DNA of 64,000 bases from Bacteroidota bacterium (GCA_003045895.1 PZPC01000015.1:1-64000), one strand, 5' to 3'; numbered from the stretch's first letter, positions 43,019-52,026 are shown. Notes: a model not told the origin generated them from the letters alone. Translations and numbers: made by a program.

Positions 43019-44191
43019 TTAGGATAAGGGCATTTTTATTGCAATGCTGCCACCTTCAATGCTCAGCCCCAGGTTTTCGTAATGAACCAGCCAGTCGACG
43101 TATTCTTTGCCCAGCAATTGCCGGCGCCAACCACTGCCGAGGATGCTGTCTAGCACTTCGGGGTCGTTTTTCATGCGCCGGATGGCGTTGCGGGGCATCA
43201 CCAGGGCGTGGGAGACCTCCTCGTCCAGGCAGCGGTACTTCATCAGCAGGTAGAGCAGTTCCAGGAGTACCTCGTCCCGGGCATCTTCGTTGATGGGGGC
43301 AGGCAGGCGTTTGAGGATCTCCCGTTCTTCGGCTATAGCAGGGTCTTCGTACATATTGGTCCACAGCTCCGCATATTTGCGGGAGATGAAGTCCGGTAGG
43401 CGGCGGTTTTCCTGCAGGGCCTGACGGCCGCCGCGGATCGCTTTGACGATCTGGCCAATAAGCTTGGCCTGTAGCACCATGTTTTTGGAAACATCCAGCC
43501 GCTCGGCTTCGTCGCGGCGCCACTTGAATAAGCGCAGCAGAAAAATCTGTTCCTTGGGCTTGAGCGAGGTGATCAGGTTGCTGGTCAGGGCTTCATGGTA
43601 GGGATCCTGGTAGTAGTAGTCTGCGCTCTCCAGGCGTTTACACTCTTCCAGGGCCCAGTCGAGGCGGTTACTGTCCGTCAACTTTTGGGTGAACTTGCGC
43701 CACAGTGGTTCCAGAATGACCACGTCTTCCAAGGCGTAATCCAGTTGCCGCTGGCTGAAGGGGCGGGCTTCCCAATCGGTAACGGCAAACCCTTTGCCCA
43801 GGTTGATATTGAGTTCGCCACTCACGATCTTGGCCAGTCCACTCGGGTAGTGGTAGCCCATCATGCCCGCCGCAATCTGCGTATCGAAAGTATTGGTCGG
43901 CAGGACATCGTATTGCTGGTACAACAACCGGTAGTCGTTTTCGCCGGCGTGGGTAATTTTCAGGATGTCCGGATCGACAACCAAATCCAGGAAGGGATCC
44001 AGGTGGGGCAGGCGCAGGGGGTCGAGCAAATAGTTGCCGGCAGCACAGGTTACCTGAATCAGGCAAATCAGTGTCTTGAACCGCTTTTCGCCGACAAATT
44101 CGGTATCAAATCCAATCCATTCCGCACCACGTGTGTCTTGGAAAAAGCGATCCAGCTGCCGCTCGTTTTCCACCAATTGATAGTTTACCAA
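43019..44191 (-). CDS. rnd: Ribonuclease D
   Basis: The 390-residue exoribonuclease trims 3' ends of tRNA and other small RNAs. The DEDDy site is complete: D29 and E31 in GFDTEF, D86 in HAGENDYRLL, Y152 and D156 in LDYALEDVV. The HRDC domain follows (about 210-290, LFKWRRDEAERLDVSKNMVL), with a second helical domain to the end, so the length is normal. No in-frame ATG or GTG exists near the 5' end; TTG 44191 gives a family-like start VNYQLVENERQLDRF. Divergent from the AsmA-like gene. Confidence 0.93.
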   Translation of the reverse strand: MVNYQLVENERQLDRFFQDTRGAEWIGFDTEFVGEKRFKTLICLIQVTCAAGNYLLDPLRLPHLDPFLDLVVDPDILKITHAGENDYRLLYQQYDVLPTNTFDTQIAAGMMGYHYPSGLAKIVSGELNINLGKGFAVTDWEARPFSQRQLDYALEDVVILEPLWRKFTQKLTDSNRLDWALEECKRLESADYYYQDPYHEALTSNLITSLKPKEQIFLLRLFKWRRDEAERLDVSKNMVLQAKLIGQIVKAIRGGRQALQENRRLPDFISRKYAELWTNMYEDPAIAEEREILKRLPAPINEDARDEVLLELLYLLMKYRCLDEEVSHALVMPRNAIRRMKNDPEVLDSILGSGWRRQLLGKEYVDWLVHYENLGLSIEGGSIAIKMPLS

Positions 44192-44385
44192 AGTATCTGA
44201 GTTAGCGTTAAATATTTCTAAAAATGTGTTGCAAGGTAGGTAAATATGCTATTAACTGCATCAATTGGAAAGTTAATCCATTTGTAACCGTGGTTTTTTT
44301 GATTTTTGCAAACTTGTGTCACGGTTTTTTCGTTTTATTTCCAATCCAACTACTTAGGAAGGATATCCTTCAAACCATCTTGACT

Positions 44386-47300
44386 ATGAAAATCATTAAA
44401 AGGCTTTTTCTCATTTTCGGCATCTTTATTGTCCTGTTGCTTGGACTTGCGGCTGCTGTTCCCATCTTTTTTAAAGACTCGTTGGTTCAGGTGGTGAAAG
44501 AGCAGATCAACGCCAGTATCAACGCTACGGCAGATTTTGCCGAAGTGGATATTTCGTTGTTTCGGTCATTTCCGCATCTCAACCTCAATTTGACCGATTT
44601 AACCGTGGTCGGGAAAGGCCAATTTGCGGATGTTCCTTTTTTAGGCGCTGAGCAAACGGCCATTACGATCGATATCCGTTCTTTTTTCGGAGGGAACAAA
44701 CCTTTGGAAGTCCGGTCTGTAGATTTCCAGCGGCCTGTTCTGAACGTATTGGTACTTGCCGATGGCTCGGCCAACTACGACATTACCATCCCCGCCGATT
44801 CGGTAGCCGTTGCGGATACCACTGCCAGCCAGTTGGAGGTGGCCTTGCGTTCCTATACGATTACCGATGGGCAAGTTACCTACGATGACCGTAGCATGGA
44901 CCTGTTGGTAAACCTAGAAGGACTGAACCACCAGGGAGAAGGGAACTTCACCTTGTCAGAGTACGACTTAAATACCCAAACAACAGTGACTGCTCTGAGC
45001 GTAGACATGGGTGGAATAACCTATCTGAAGCAGGCCAAAGCCACGCTGGCTGCTATCTTTCACATTGATGCCGATAACAGCATCTATACCCTGAAAGACA
45101 ACCAGCTGACGGTTAACGAACTAATGGCAAACGCTGAAGGAACGGTACAATTGAAGGACGAGGACATTATCCTGGACCTGAAGTTCAATTCCCCGGACAG
45201 TGATTTTCGCTCCCTGTGGTCCCTGATTCCCAATGCCTACACGGCCGACTACCAAAACGTGGATATTGCGGGAACCTTCCGGTTGGAGGGATTGGTCAAA
45301 GGTAACTACAACGAAACCACTTACCCCGCTTTCCGCATCCTGACCAAAGTCGAAAACGGCCGCGTAAAATACCCCGACCTACCCGTGGGAATCAACGATA
45401 TTCAGGCACTCGTAGATGTCAACAGCCCCAGCAGCGACCTGGACAAAATGCTGATCGACGTGAGCCGCTTAGGGATCAAAGTAGGAAGTGACCCCTTCCA
45501 GGCCCGGATCAAAGTAAGTACCCCTATTTCTGATCCTAATGTGGATGCCAATGTAGACGGCATTATTGACCTCGCCCAGTGGGCCAAAGCTTTCCCGTTG
45601 GAAGGCGTCAGTGAAATGACCGGCCGCATTACGGCCGACGTAGCTGTGCAAACGCAGTTGTCGACCATTGAACGGGAAGCTTACGAACAAGTGAAAATGT
45701 CGGGCGACCTCACCGTTGATAAGTTGCGCTACGCAGCCGACGGACTGCCGTTGGTCGTCATTGACCGGGCAGTAGCTCAATTCACGCCCCAAAAGGTCGA
45801 TATCAGTCAATTTACGGCCAGGTTAGGGAAGAGCGACCTCCAGGCCAGCGGATCCATCGCCAATATTTTGGCCTACATTTCGCCAGAAAAGACCATGCGC
45901 GGGAATTTCAAAGCCCACTCCAATTATTTCCTGGTTGACGAGTGGATGACGACCGAAGAAACAGCGGCTACACCAGTACCCCTGGGAACTCCGCCGACGA
46001 CCGAAGAAGCCATTTTCGATCGCTTTGACCTAGCGCTGGACGCCACCGCCAATAAGATTGTCTATGATACCTACACCTTGACCGACGCTGCGGTGAAAGG
46101 CCGTGTTCGCCCCAATCTGATTGAGGTAGAAAGTATGCGCGCTAATTTGGGCGAGAGTGATTTTAGTGGCAGCGGAAAAATTACCAACGTTTTCGATTAC
46201 CTTTTCTCCGACGGAATACTAGGTGGGAACTTGGTCATGAATTCCAATTTCTTCGACCTGAATCCTCTTATGGAGGAAACAACCCCCACGACTACCGCCA
46301 GTGGAACTCCGGCCGCAGAAAGCTACGGCGTCATTCCGATTCCTGCGAACATCGACATGACCATCCAGGCCAAGGTCAACCGTTTGCGCTATACCGATCT
46401 GGAGCTGAATGACCTACAGGGCCTGCTGACGATCCGGGACGAGGCCGTGGTCGTAGAAAATGGTAGCGCACAAGCGCTAGGTGGTTCCATGGGCTTCACC
46501 GGTGCCTATGACACCGAAAACGTGGATAAGCCTTCCTACAATTTTAAGTTCGACCTCAAGGAACTGGATTTCCAGGAGAGTTTCAGCAAGTTCAACACTT
46601 TTGCGTCTTTTGCGCCGGTAGGGAAGCTAATTGCGGGAAAATTCTCCACCAGCTTGCTCATGTCAGGTGAGTTGGGTAAAGATATGTTGCCCTTGCTGGA
46701 AGCCGTCAACGCCAAGGGGATGTTCGAAACATCGAAAGGTACCATCAAAGGCCTACAACCACTGGCGGCCGTTGGCAATGCCCTCAATATCAATGAACTG
46801 AAAGAGAACGTCAACTTTGATAACCTCAAGAGTTACTTCACCATCGAGAACGGCGTTTTTGAAGTTAAACCGTTCGATATCAAAGTAGCAGGTTATTCCA
46901 TGACCGTCGGCGGTAAGCACAGCCTGACCCAGGAAATGGCTTACACCATCAATACCGTCATTCCGCGCTCAAAACTGGGCACTGGCGCTTTGGGCAATAC
47001 CGTCAACCAGGGGATCAGTGCACTGGTTAAGCAAGCCAGCCAACTGGGACTGAACGTCAATGACGCCGAAAACCTCAATGTGCAGATATCCCTTACCGGG
47101 AATATGGCCAGTCCTAAAACCGGGTTCAAATTACTGGGTACCGATGGGCAGACCACGGTGGCTGCCGGTGTCAAGGCAGAAGCCACTGCGGCGGTGCAGG
47201 GGCAGGTGGATGCCGCTAAGGATAAGATTACCACCGAAATCAGTGCTGCCAAAGATCGCCTGACCGAACAGGCTGCGCGTACCGTGGATTCCCTGAAGAA

Positions 47301-47502
47301 CATAGCGGCCCAGCAAGCTGCCCAGGCCGGGCAGCGCGCCCTGGATCAGGCGCGTGGTCAGGCTGGCGCAGTCTTGGACTCGGCCAAGACCAATGAAGCC
47401 TTACGCACCCAGGCCGCTGAAGCTGCCGATAAACTCAAAGGCGAAATCAAGGATTTCAATCCTTTTGGGAAAAAGAAGAAAAGTGGCGGTGGCGGTCGCT
47501 AG
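44386..47502 (+). CDS. AsmA-family envelope protein
   Basis: The 1038-residue protein starts at MKIIKRLFLIFG, with one N-terminal transmembrane helix (IFGIFIVLLLGLAAAVPIFF); a longer in-frame start is not family-like. The body is the AsmA/TamB-type repeating beta structure, starting with the conserved NASINATADFAEVDISLFRSFPHLNLNLTDLTV segment, and the AsmA C-terminal region near NVQISLTGNMASPKTGFKLLG. Such proteins form long grooves proposed to move phospholipids between membranes. The last 110 residues are an Ala/Gln/Lys-rich predicted helix (EQAARTVDSLKNIAAQQAAQ) with a basic end KKKKSGGGGR, an unusual tail. Confidence 0.9.
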   Translation: MKIIKRLFLIFGIFIVLLLGLAAAVPIFFKDSLVQVVKEQINASINATADFAEVDISLFRSFPHLNLNLTDLTVVGKGQFADVPFLGAEQTAITIDIRSFFGGNKPLEVRSVDFQRPVLNVLVLADGSANYDITIPADSVAVADTTASQLEVALRSYTITDGQVTYDDRSMDLLVNLEGLNHQGEGNFTLSEYDLNTQTTVTALSVDMGGITYLKQAKATLAAIFHIDADNSIYTLKDNQLTVNELMANAEGTVQLKDEDIILDLKFNSPDSDFRSLWSLIPNAYTADYQNVDIAGTFRLEGLVKGNYNETTYPAFRILTKVENGRVKYPDLPVGINDIQALVDVNSPSSDLDKMLIDVSRLGIKVGSDPFQARIKVSTPISDPNVDANVDGIIDLAQWAKAFPLEGVSEMTGRITADVAVQTQLSTIEREAYEQVKMSGDLTVDKLRYAADGLPLVVIDRAVAQFTPQKVDISQFTARLGKSDLQASGSIANILAYISPEKTMRGNFKAHSNYFLVDEWMTTEETAATPVPLGTPPTTEEAIFDRFDLALDATANKIVYDTYTLTDAAVKGRVRPNLIEVESMRANLGESDFSGSGKITNVFDYLFSDGILGGNLVMNSNFFDLNPLMEETTPTTTASGTPAAESYGVIPIPANIDMTIQAKVNRLRYTDLELNDLQGLLTIRDEAVVVENGSAQALGGSMGFTGAYDTENVDKPSYNFKFDLKELDFQESFSKFNTFASFAPVGKLIAGKFSTSLLMSGELGKDMLPLLEAVNAKGMFETSKGTIKGLQPLAAVGNALNINELKENVNFDNLKSYFTIENGVFEVKPFDIKVAGYSMTVGGKHSLTQEMAYTINTVIPRSKLGTGALGNTVNQGISALVKQASQLGLNVNDAENLNVQISLTGNMASPKTGFKLLGTDGQTTVAAGVKAEATAAVQGQVDAAKDKITTEISAAKDRLTEQAARTVDSLKNIAAQQAAQAGQRALDQARGQAGAVLDSAKTNEALRTQAAEAADKLKGEIKDFNPFGKKKKSGGGGR

Positions 47503-47528
47503 CCATAACCCCGTAGCGCTTGTAAAAC

Positions 47529-47565
47529 AAAAGCCCTCCCCGAATCATTTTCGGGGAGGGCTTTT
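47529..47565. terminator. Terminator after the AsmA-like gene
   Basis: A perfect 15 bp stem (AAAAGCCCTCCCCGA and complement) with a 7 nt loop and terminal A/T runs. It is the strongest hairpin in the window by inspection. Confidence 0.9.
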
Positions 47566-47567
47566 GC

Positions 47568-47631
47568 GTGTGGGGAATTGTGCGTGTGGGGAATTGTGCG
47601 TGTGGGGAATTGTGCGTGTGGGGAATTGTGC
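47568..47631. repeat. Four perfect copies of a 16 bp tandem repeat
   Basis: The unit GTGTGGGGAATTGTGC is repeated four times without variation, starting 2 nt after the terminator and ending 5 nt before the thioesterase stop codon at 47637. The identity of the copies suggests recent slippage or expansion. Confidence 0.95.
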
Positions 47632-47636
47632 GAAGG

Positions 47637-48170
47637 CTATTTAATCAAAGTCTCAAATAATGCCCGCACCTCTGGTGCATTTTCTGGTTTGAGCCGACCC
47701 GCCAGGATCAGGCGCATTTCCCGGCGACGTGGTGCACTATCGTAGCGCTGCTGTTCGATCTCGGTTACGGGAATGATGGGTGGCACGGCCACGGGTTTGC
47801 CGTTTTCCTGGTCGAGGGCGACGAAGGTATAGTACGCTGCATTGCAGCGGCGGGGATTGTGCCCTTTGATATCGGAGGCATAGACCTCGACAAAAACCTC
47901 AACCGAAGTCCGAAAAGCACGGGTTATCGAGGCTTCCAGCGTAATTACATCCCCCACACGGATGGCCTTGTTGAAGCTCACGTGGTCGACGGAAGCTGTA
48001 ACGACGTGTTTTTCGCAGTGTTTACCCGCGCAAATACCACAGCCGATATCCATCCAGCGCAGGAGGTTGCCCCCCATGAGGTTGCCCATGGGGTTGGCAT
48101 CGTTGGGCATGATCATCTCGGTCATTACCGTAGCCGAAGCGGTTACTCTTTTTCCTTGTAGTTCGTTCAT
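47637..48170 (-). CDS. Acyl-CoA thioesterase (hotdog fold, YciA-like)
   Basis: The 177-residue protein has a hotdog domain with the acyl-CoA hydrolase pattern MPNDANPMGNLMGGNLLRWMD (catalytic Asn/Asp region) and ASVDHVSFNKAIRVGDVITLEA, followed by EVFVEVYASDI. It would hydrolyse acyl-CoA to free acid and CoA in the cytoplasm. ATG 48170 was taken as start rather than the TTG one codon earlier. It lies 8 nt downstream of the 134-residue gene on the same strand, so they likely share a transcript. Confidence 0.9.
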   Translation of the reverse strand: MNELQGKRVTASATVMTEMIMPNDANPMGNLMGGNLLRWMDIGCGICAGKHCEKHVVTASVDHVSFNKAIRVGDVITLEASITRAFRTSVEVFVEVYASDIKGHNPRRCNAAYYTFVALDQENGKPVAVPPIIPVTEIEQQRYDSAPRRREMRLILAGRLKPENAPEVRALFETLIK

Positions 48171-48178
48171 CAAGTTGA

Positions 48179-48583
48179 TTATCTGATCATTACTCCCTTT
48201 CTGTTCAAGAAAGGGATAAGGGTGAAATTGCTGGGGTCAATACTGCCTTTAACAAAAATGTATTTTTTGTCGTAAAGGTGATCGTTCAGGCTAAAACTGA
48301 CCCAATACTCATTGGTGAGCGTAAATAAGGCAGGTGGGAGGGGTTCGATTTTTTCAATTTGCAGCGGGCCGATCTGGGCGAAAAAATGGCGGAGCGTTGC
48401 TGTTTTACGTTTTTCACCATTTAGTTCGCCGTAGCCACGGGAAGTAATGAGCACGTTTTGGATCACCTCTTCTTGCAGGTTGATGAGGTAAACGTCCCAC
48501 AGTTCGTCGTCGGTGTCTCCGGCGGGGGGTAAAATGGCGATGGCCAGGTCTTCAACTTTACGGCGGGGAATATCTTTGATCAT
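48179..48583 (-). CDS. Conserved Bacteroidota protein of unknown function
   Basis: The 134-residue protein has no signal peptide or membrane helix. The pattern LWDVYLINLQEEVIQNVLITSRGYGE, then TATLRHFF and ENYWVSF-like strands (NEYWVSFSLNDHLYDKKYIFVKGSI), is conserved in Bacteroidota. Similar proteins are sometimes labelled phenylalanyl-tRNA synthetase alpha subunit in databases (from memory), but no synthetase motif is present, so that label should not be copied. It precedes the thioesterase gene. Confidence 0.8.
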   Translation of the reverse strand: MIKDIPRRKVEDLAIAILPPAGDTDDELWDVYLINLQEEVIQNVLITSRGYGELNGEKRKTATLRHFFAQIGPLQIEKIEPLPPALFTLTNEYWVSFSLNDHLYDKKYIFVKGSIDPSNFTLIPFLNRKGVMIR

Positions 48584-48602
48584 AAACAGCCTAGATTTTC
48601 GG

Positions 48603-48610
48603 CAAAAGTA
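48603..48610 (-). promoter_or_regulatory. -7 box abutting repeat copy B
   Basis: On the minus strand this reads TACTTTTG, a TAnnTTTG match, 19 nt before the start of the 134-residue gene. The dispersed repeat copy B begins immediately upstream, so the -33 region lies inside the repeat. Confidence 0.6.
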
Positions 48611-48724
48611 AACCTTCTCTGATAATTTTTATGGACAAGCTAAAGCGAAAATGATAAGCGACTGACGGGGAGCGTCATTTTTGTTTTAGCTTGTCCTAAA
48701 GCACAAAAAATGTCAGCGAATCAA
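48611..48724 (-). repeat. Dispersed inverted-repeat element, copy B
   Basis: This is about 114 bp between lipB and the 134-residue gene. Its inner arms (48633-48654 and 48675-48696) are 22 bp complements with two mismatches around GGACAAGCTAAA, giving a strong cruciform or hairpin. Outer ends read CTGACATTTTTTGTG on the minus strand. It is related to copy A at 5734 and copy C at 52881. Confidence 0.75.
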
Positions 48725-48743
48725 AGTAAACAGGTTGCCCCAA

Positions 48744-49472
48744 TTATTCCACGTAATCGAAACCAAATAAATCAGCAAAATGTGCCTTCAGTTTGGTTTT
48801 AACTTTTTCAGCCGCTACCGGCTGGCCCAATTCTTTGGCCATGCTGGTCACGCTCTTGTCGGCATCATTGATCCCACAGGGAACGATGTTTTCAAAATGG
48901 GTCAGGTCGGAATTGACATTAAACGCAAAACCGTGCAAAGTTACCCAGCGGCTCAGGTGTACCCCAATGGCACAAATTTTTCGCTTGGGCAAACGGTCGG
49001 TAGCAGCCAGCCAAACCCCCGTATAACCGGGTTCGCGGTAGCCGTGCAGGTCGTATTCTGCCAGGGTGCGCAGCACGGCCTCTTCGAGGTAGCGAACGTA
49101 GCGGTGCACATCGGTAAAAAAGCAATCGAGGTCAAAGATGGGGTAACCGACAATTTGCCCCGGACCGTGGTAGGTGATGTCTCCACCCCGGTTGATCTTG
49201 TAAAAGGTAAACCCTTGCGCAGCCAGTTCGGCTTCGTTGAGCAGGAGGTGGTCGATCGATCCGCTTTTTCCCAGGGTGTATACCGGCGGGTGCTCGCAAA
49301 AGAGCAGTTGGTGCTGCTGGGGCGCGGTGGCCCGACCCAATTGTTCTTCCTGGCGGTTGTGGCGTTTTTGTGCCACCAACGCCTGGTGAACCTGGGTTTG
49401 GTAGTCCCAGGCCTGTTGGTAATCCATAAGGCCCAGATCCTGAAAGATGACTTGTGGTTTGTTGTTCAACAA
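48744..49472 (-). CDS. lipB: Lipoyl(octanoyl) transferase
   Basis: The 242-residue enzyme moves octanoate from acyl carrier protein to lipoyl domains of 2-oxoacid dehydrogenases and the glycine cleavage H protein. Signature RGGDITYHGPGQIVGYP is at 95-111, the catalytic lysine region is KRKICAIGVHLSRWVTLHG (163-181), and the acyl-thioester cysteine is C199 in VPCGIND. The first 16 codons include no ATG; TTG 49472 (or the next TTG) gives a family-like start PQVIFQDLGLMDYQQAWDYQ, while ATG at codon 16 would cut conserved sequence. lipA is not adjacent. Confidence 0.95.
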   Translation of the reverse strand: MLNNKPQVIFQDLGLMDYQQAWDYQTQVHQALVAQKRHNRQEEQLGRATAPQQHQLLFCEHPPVYTLGKSGSIDHLLLNEAELAAQGFTFYKINRGGDITYHGPGQIVGYPIFDLDCFFTDVHRYVRYLEEAVLRTLAEYDLHGYREPGYTGVWLAATDRLPKRKICAIGVHLSRWVTLHGFAFNVNSDLTHFENIVPCGINDADKSVTSMAKELGQPVAAEKVKTKLKAHFADLFGFDYVE

Positions 49473-49663
49473 AAGGTGATTTTTTAGATCAAAACAAACC
49501 CGAAGGCTTGTTGACTCTTATCTAAAAGAATGAAAAGGAAAAAAGTTTTTCCAGCGGCCAAGAAATAAATCAACAATGTAGCCCGTATATTTCATTTTGT
49601 GTTCCCGTCTTCCGAAGTTTGCAGCCAAAGGAATTTCAATCTTCTTACCAATCTTCTTTAGCT

Positions 49664-50782
49664 ATGTCGTTCCCAACTGCCTTTTCGTGGCTCTTTATGC
49701 TGTTGCTGATAACTGCCTGCCAATCTTCACCTGCCGATTCCGCTGCGGATCAACCATTAACCGTAGAGCCAACACCCGCGCCAACCCCGGTGGATCAGAC
49801 CTACGAGCAGGAAAAACACCTCAAGAACGTTCACCAGCTGACCTTTGGTGGCAACAATGCGGAAGCTTACTTTAGCTTCAACAACCAATACCTGGTTTTT
49901 CAGGCCGAAAACCCGGCCTGGGAGGTCGCTTGTGACCAGATCTTTTACATGCCCGTAACGGGTTATACGGGCGAACGGCCTCCCATGCTCAGTACGGGCA
50001 AAGGACGGACGACGTGTTCCTTTTTTATGCCTGGTGACACGACGATCCTTTACGCCAGTACGCACCTGGGGGGCGATGCGTGCCCGGAAATGGTGCGGCC
50101 AGACAATGGGCTCTACACCTGGCCTGTTTTTGCAGATTTCGACATCTTTATCGCTGATCTCCAAGGTAATATTCTTCAGCAACTAACGAATGATCCCGGC
50201 TACGACGCCGAAGCCACGCTGTCTCCTGATGGTTCCAAAATCGTCTTTACTTCTACCCGTTCTGGCGACCTGGAATTGTGGACCATGAATACGGACGGTA
50301 CCAACCTCCAACAAATCACCTCCGGCCTGGGCTACGATGGCGGGGCTTTCTTCTCTCCTGATGGCCAGCAACTGGTTTTCCGCGCTTCCCGGCCCCAAAC
50401 CAAGGAGGAGCAAAAGACATACCGCGATCTGTTGGCCGGGTATCTCGTGCAGCCTACCAGTATGGAAATTTATACCTGTAATATCGATGGCAGCAACCTG
50501 CGGCAGCTCACCCACCTGGGCAAGGCCAACTGGGCACCGTTTTTTCACCCTTCCGGGAAAAAGATTTTATTTTCCTCTAATCACCACGTACCCGGTGGTC
50601 GGCAGTTTAATATCTTTAGTATAGATTTGGACGGAAGCAACCTCCAGCAAATCACTTATGACGATACTTTTGACGCTTTCCCGATGTTTAGCTACGATGG
50701 CAAAAAGCTGGTTTTTTCCAGCAACCGTGCCAACGGCGAAGGGCGTGATACCAACGTATTCATTGCAGACTGGGTGGAATAA
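49664..50782 (+). CDS. TolB-like beta-propeller lipoprotein
   Basis: The 372-residue protein starts at MSFPTAFSW with lipobox LLITAC (C19). The mature part has WD40-like/TolB repeats of the PD40 type: DAEATLSPDGSKIVFTSTRSGDLELW, DGGAFFSPDGQQLVFRASR, WAPFFHPSGKKILFSSNH and DAFPMFSYDGKKLVFSSNR, each followed by a D-G-x-N-L-x-x-I/L-T strand. The repeats form a propeller for protein contacts in the periplasm; no catalytic site is visible. It is 12 nt upstream of the GH1 gene, so co-expression is likely. Confidence 0.88.
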   Translation: MSFPTAFSWLFMLLLITACQSSPADSAADQPLTVEPTPAPTPVDQTYEQEKHLKNVHQLTFGGNNAEAYFSFNNQYLVFQAENPAWEVACDQIFYMPVTGYTGERPPMLSTGKGRTTCSFFMPGDTTILYASTHLGGDACPEMVRPDNGLYTWPVFADFDIFIADLQGNILQQLTNDPGYDAEATLSPDGSKIVFTSTRSGDLELWTMNTDGTNLQQITSGLGYDGGAFFSPDGQQLVFRASRPQTKEEQKTYRDLLAGYLVQPTSMEIYTCNIDGSNLRQLTHLGKANWAPFFHPSGKKILFSSNHHVPGGRQFNIFSIDLDGSNLQQITYDDTFDAFPMFSYDGKKLVFSSNRANGEGRDTNVFIADWVE

Positions 50783-50794
50783 AACAGTACACCA

Positions 50795-51979
50795 ATGGGT
50801 AAGATTTTAACATTTCCGGCAGGTTTTTTATGGGGAACGTCTACGGCGGCAGCCCAGATCGAGACGGCTTCGGACCACAACTGGAAAGGTGTAGTGGCCA
50901 GAGACGGAGCGGTCTTTGCCCGAACCACCGATCACGAATTGCGGCGAGCGGAAGATTTGGAACATATCGCCCGCTTTGGTTCTATCTACCGCTGTGGGGT
51001 AGATTGGGCCCGCCTGCAACCCAGCCCCGGTGCTGATTTTGTGCCGGCAGTCGTTGCTGAATATGCAGATTTCTTCCGGCAACTGCGCGCACGTGGTATG
51101 CGAATTATGTTTGTCATTCATCATTTTACCCATCCCCGTTGGTTGGAGGAGCAAGGCGGTTGGGTCGTGGAAGGGGCCATTCCTCACTACGTGGATTTCG
51201 CGGAACAATGCATTGCTCATTTTGGTGAATTTGTAGCCTACTGGAATACGTTCAATGAGCCTAATGTATATGCCTTAAACGGGTTCCTGCTGGGCAATTT
51301 CCCGCCGTTCCGGAAGAAGTATGCGCAAGCCAACCGGGTACTGCGCCACCTGGGCAAGGCCCACGACATAGCTTACGAACTGATTAAAGAACGCTATCCC
51401 GCTGCACCGGTAGGGATTTCTTTCAATACGGCCTGGTTTGAAGGGCGCAGTACCTTGGGGAGGATACCAGCGGCCCTCATGGACTGGTGGTTTCATCGCA
51501 AGGCCGCCCGTCCTTTTACGAAGGTCGATTTCTGGGGCTTGAGCTATTATGCCTACATCCCTTTTCAGCCCGGACCGATTACTGAAATTGACAACCCGGG
51601 CCAGTTGGCCCGCATGGAGATTCCCCACGACCAAATGTGGGGCTACCGCCCGGAGGGGCTCAGCCGGGTCATCCGGCGTTTCTGGAAGAAATACCAAAAA
51701 CCAATTATTATTACCGAAAATGGCATCTGCACCGCTGATCCACAACAGCGGATCGCGGCCATCAAAGACTACCTCACGGAATGTCATCGCGTGCTGGCCG
51801 AAGGAATTCCCCTGCAAGGGTATATCTTTTGGAGTACCTTTGACAACATGGAATGGAATCTGGGCAATACCTACCGTTTTGGGTTGATCACCGTGGATTG
51901 GGCCACCATGGACCGCCGCAATACCCCGGCTGCTGATTTCTATGCAGAAGTATGCCGCAACAATGTAGTTGTCATCTAG
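50795..51979 (+). CDS. Glycoside hydrolase family 1 (beta-glucosidase-like)
   Basis: The 394-residue cytoplasmic TIM-barrel enzyme would hydrolyse beta-glycosides with retention. The acid/base E155 is in TFNEPNVYAL and the nucleophile E308 in IIITENGICTA; the N-terminal FPAGFLWGTSTAAAQIE and the late FWSTFDNMEWNLGNTYRFGL motifs are diagnostic. It is shorter than the usual 440-470 residues, with reduced loops. No signal peptide is present. It follows the propeller lipoprotein by 12 nt and precedes a PorV-like barrel gene. Confidence 0.93.
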   Translation: MGKILTFPAGFLWGTSTAAAQIETASDHNWKGVVARDGAVFARTTDHELRRAEDLEHIARFGSIYRCGVDWARLQPSPGADFVPAVVAEYADFFRQLRARGMRIMFVIHHFTHPRWLEEQGGWVVEGAIPHYVDFAEQCIAHFGEFVAYWNTFNEPNVYALNGFLLGNFPPFRKKYAQANRVLRHLGKAHDIAYELIKERYPAAPVGISFNTAWFEGRSTLGRIPAALMDWWFHRKAARPFTKVDFWGLSYYAYIPFQPGPITEIDNPGQLARMEIPHDQMWGYRPEGLSRVIRRFWKKYQKPIIITENGICTADPQQRIAAIKDYLTECHRVLAEGIPLQGYIFWSTFDNMEWNLGNTYRFGLITVDWATMDRRNTPAADFYAEVCRNNVVVI

Positions 51980-52026
51980 TTTTGTCCGTACCGCCAGGCC
52001 CATGGGCTTGCCACAACCAATCATTC

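Noticed and set aside
47568-47631. 16 bp tandem repeat as a CRISPR array
   Set aside because: Units are directly adjacent without spacers and no cas genes are present.
48179-48583. Phenylalanyl-tRNA synthetase alpha subunit
   Set aside because: This database-style label does not fit: the protein is 134 residues and has no class II synthetase motifs.
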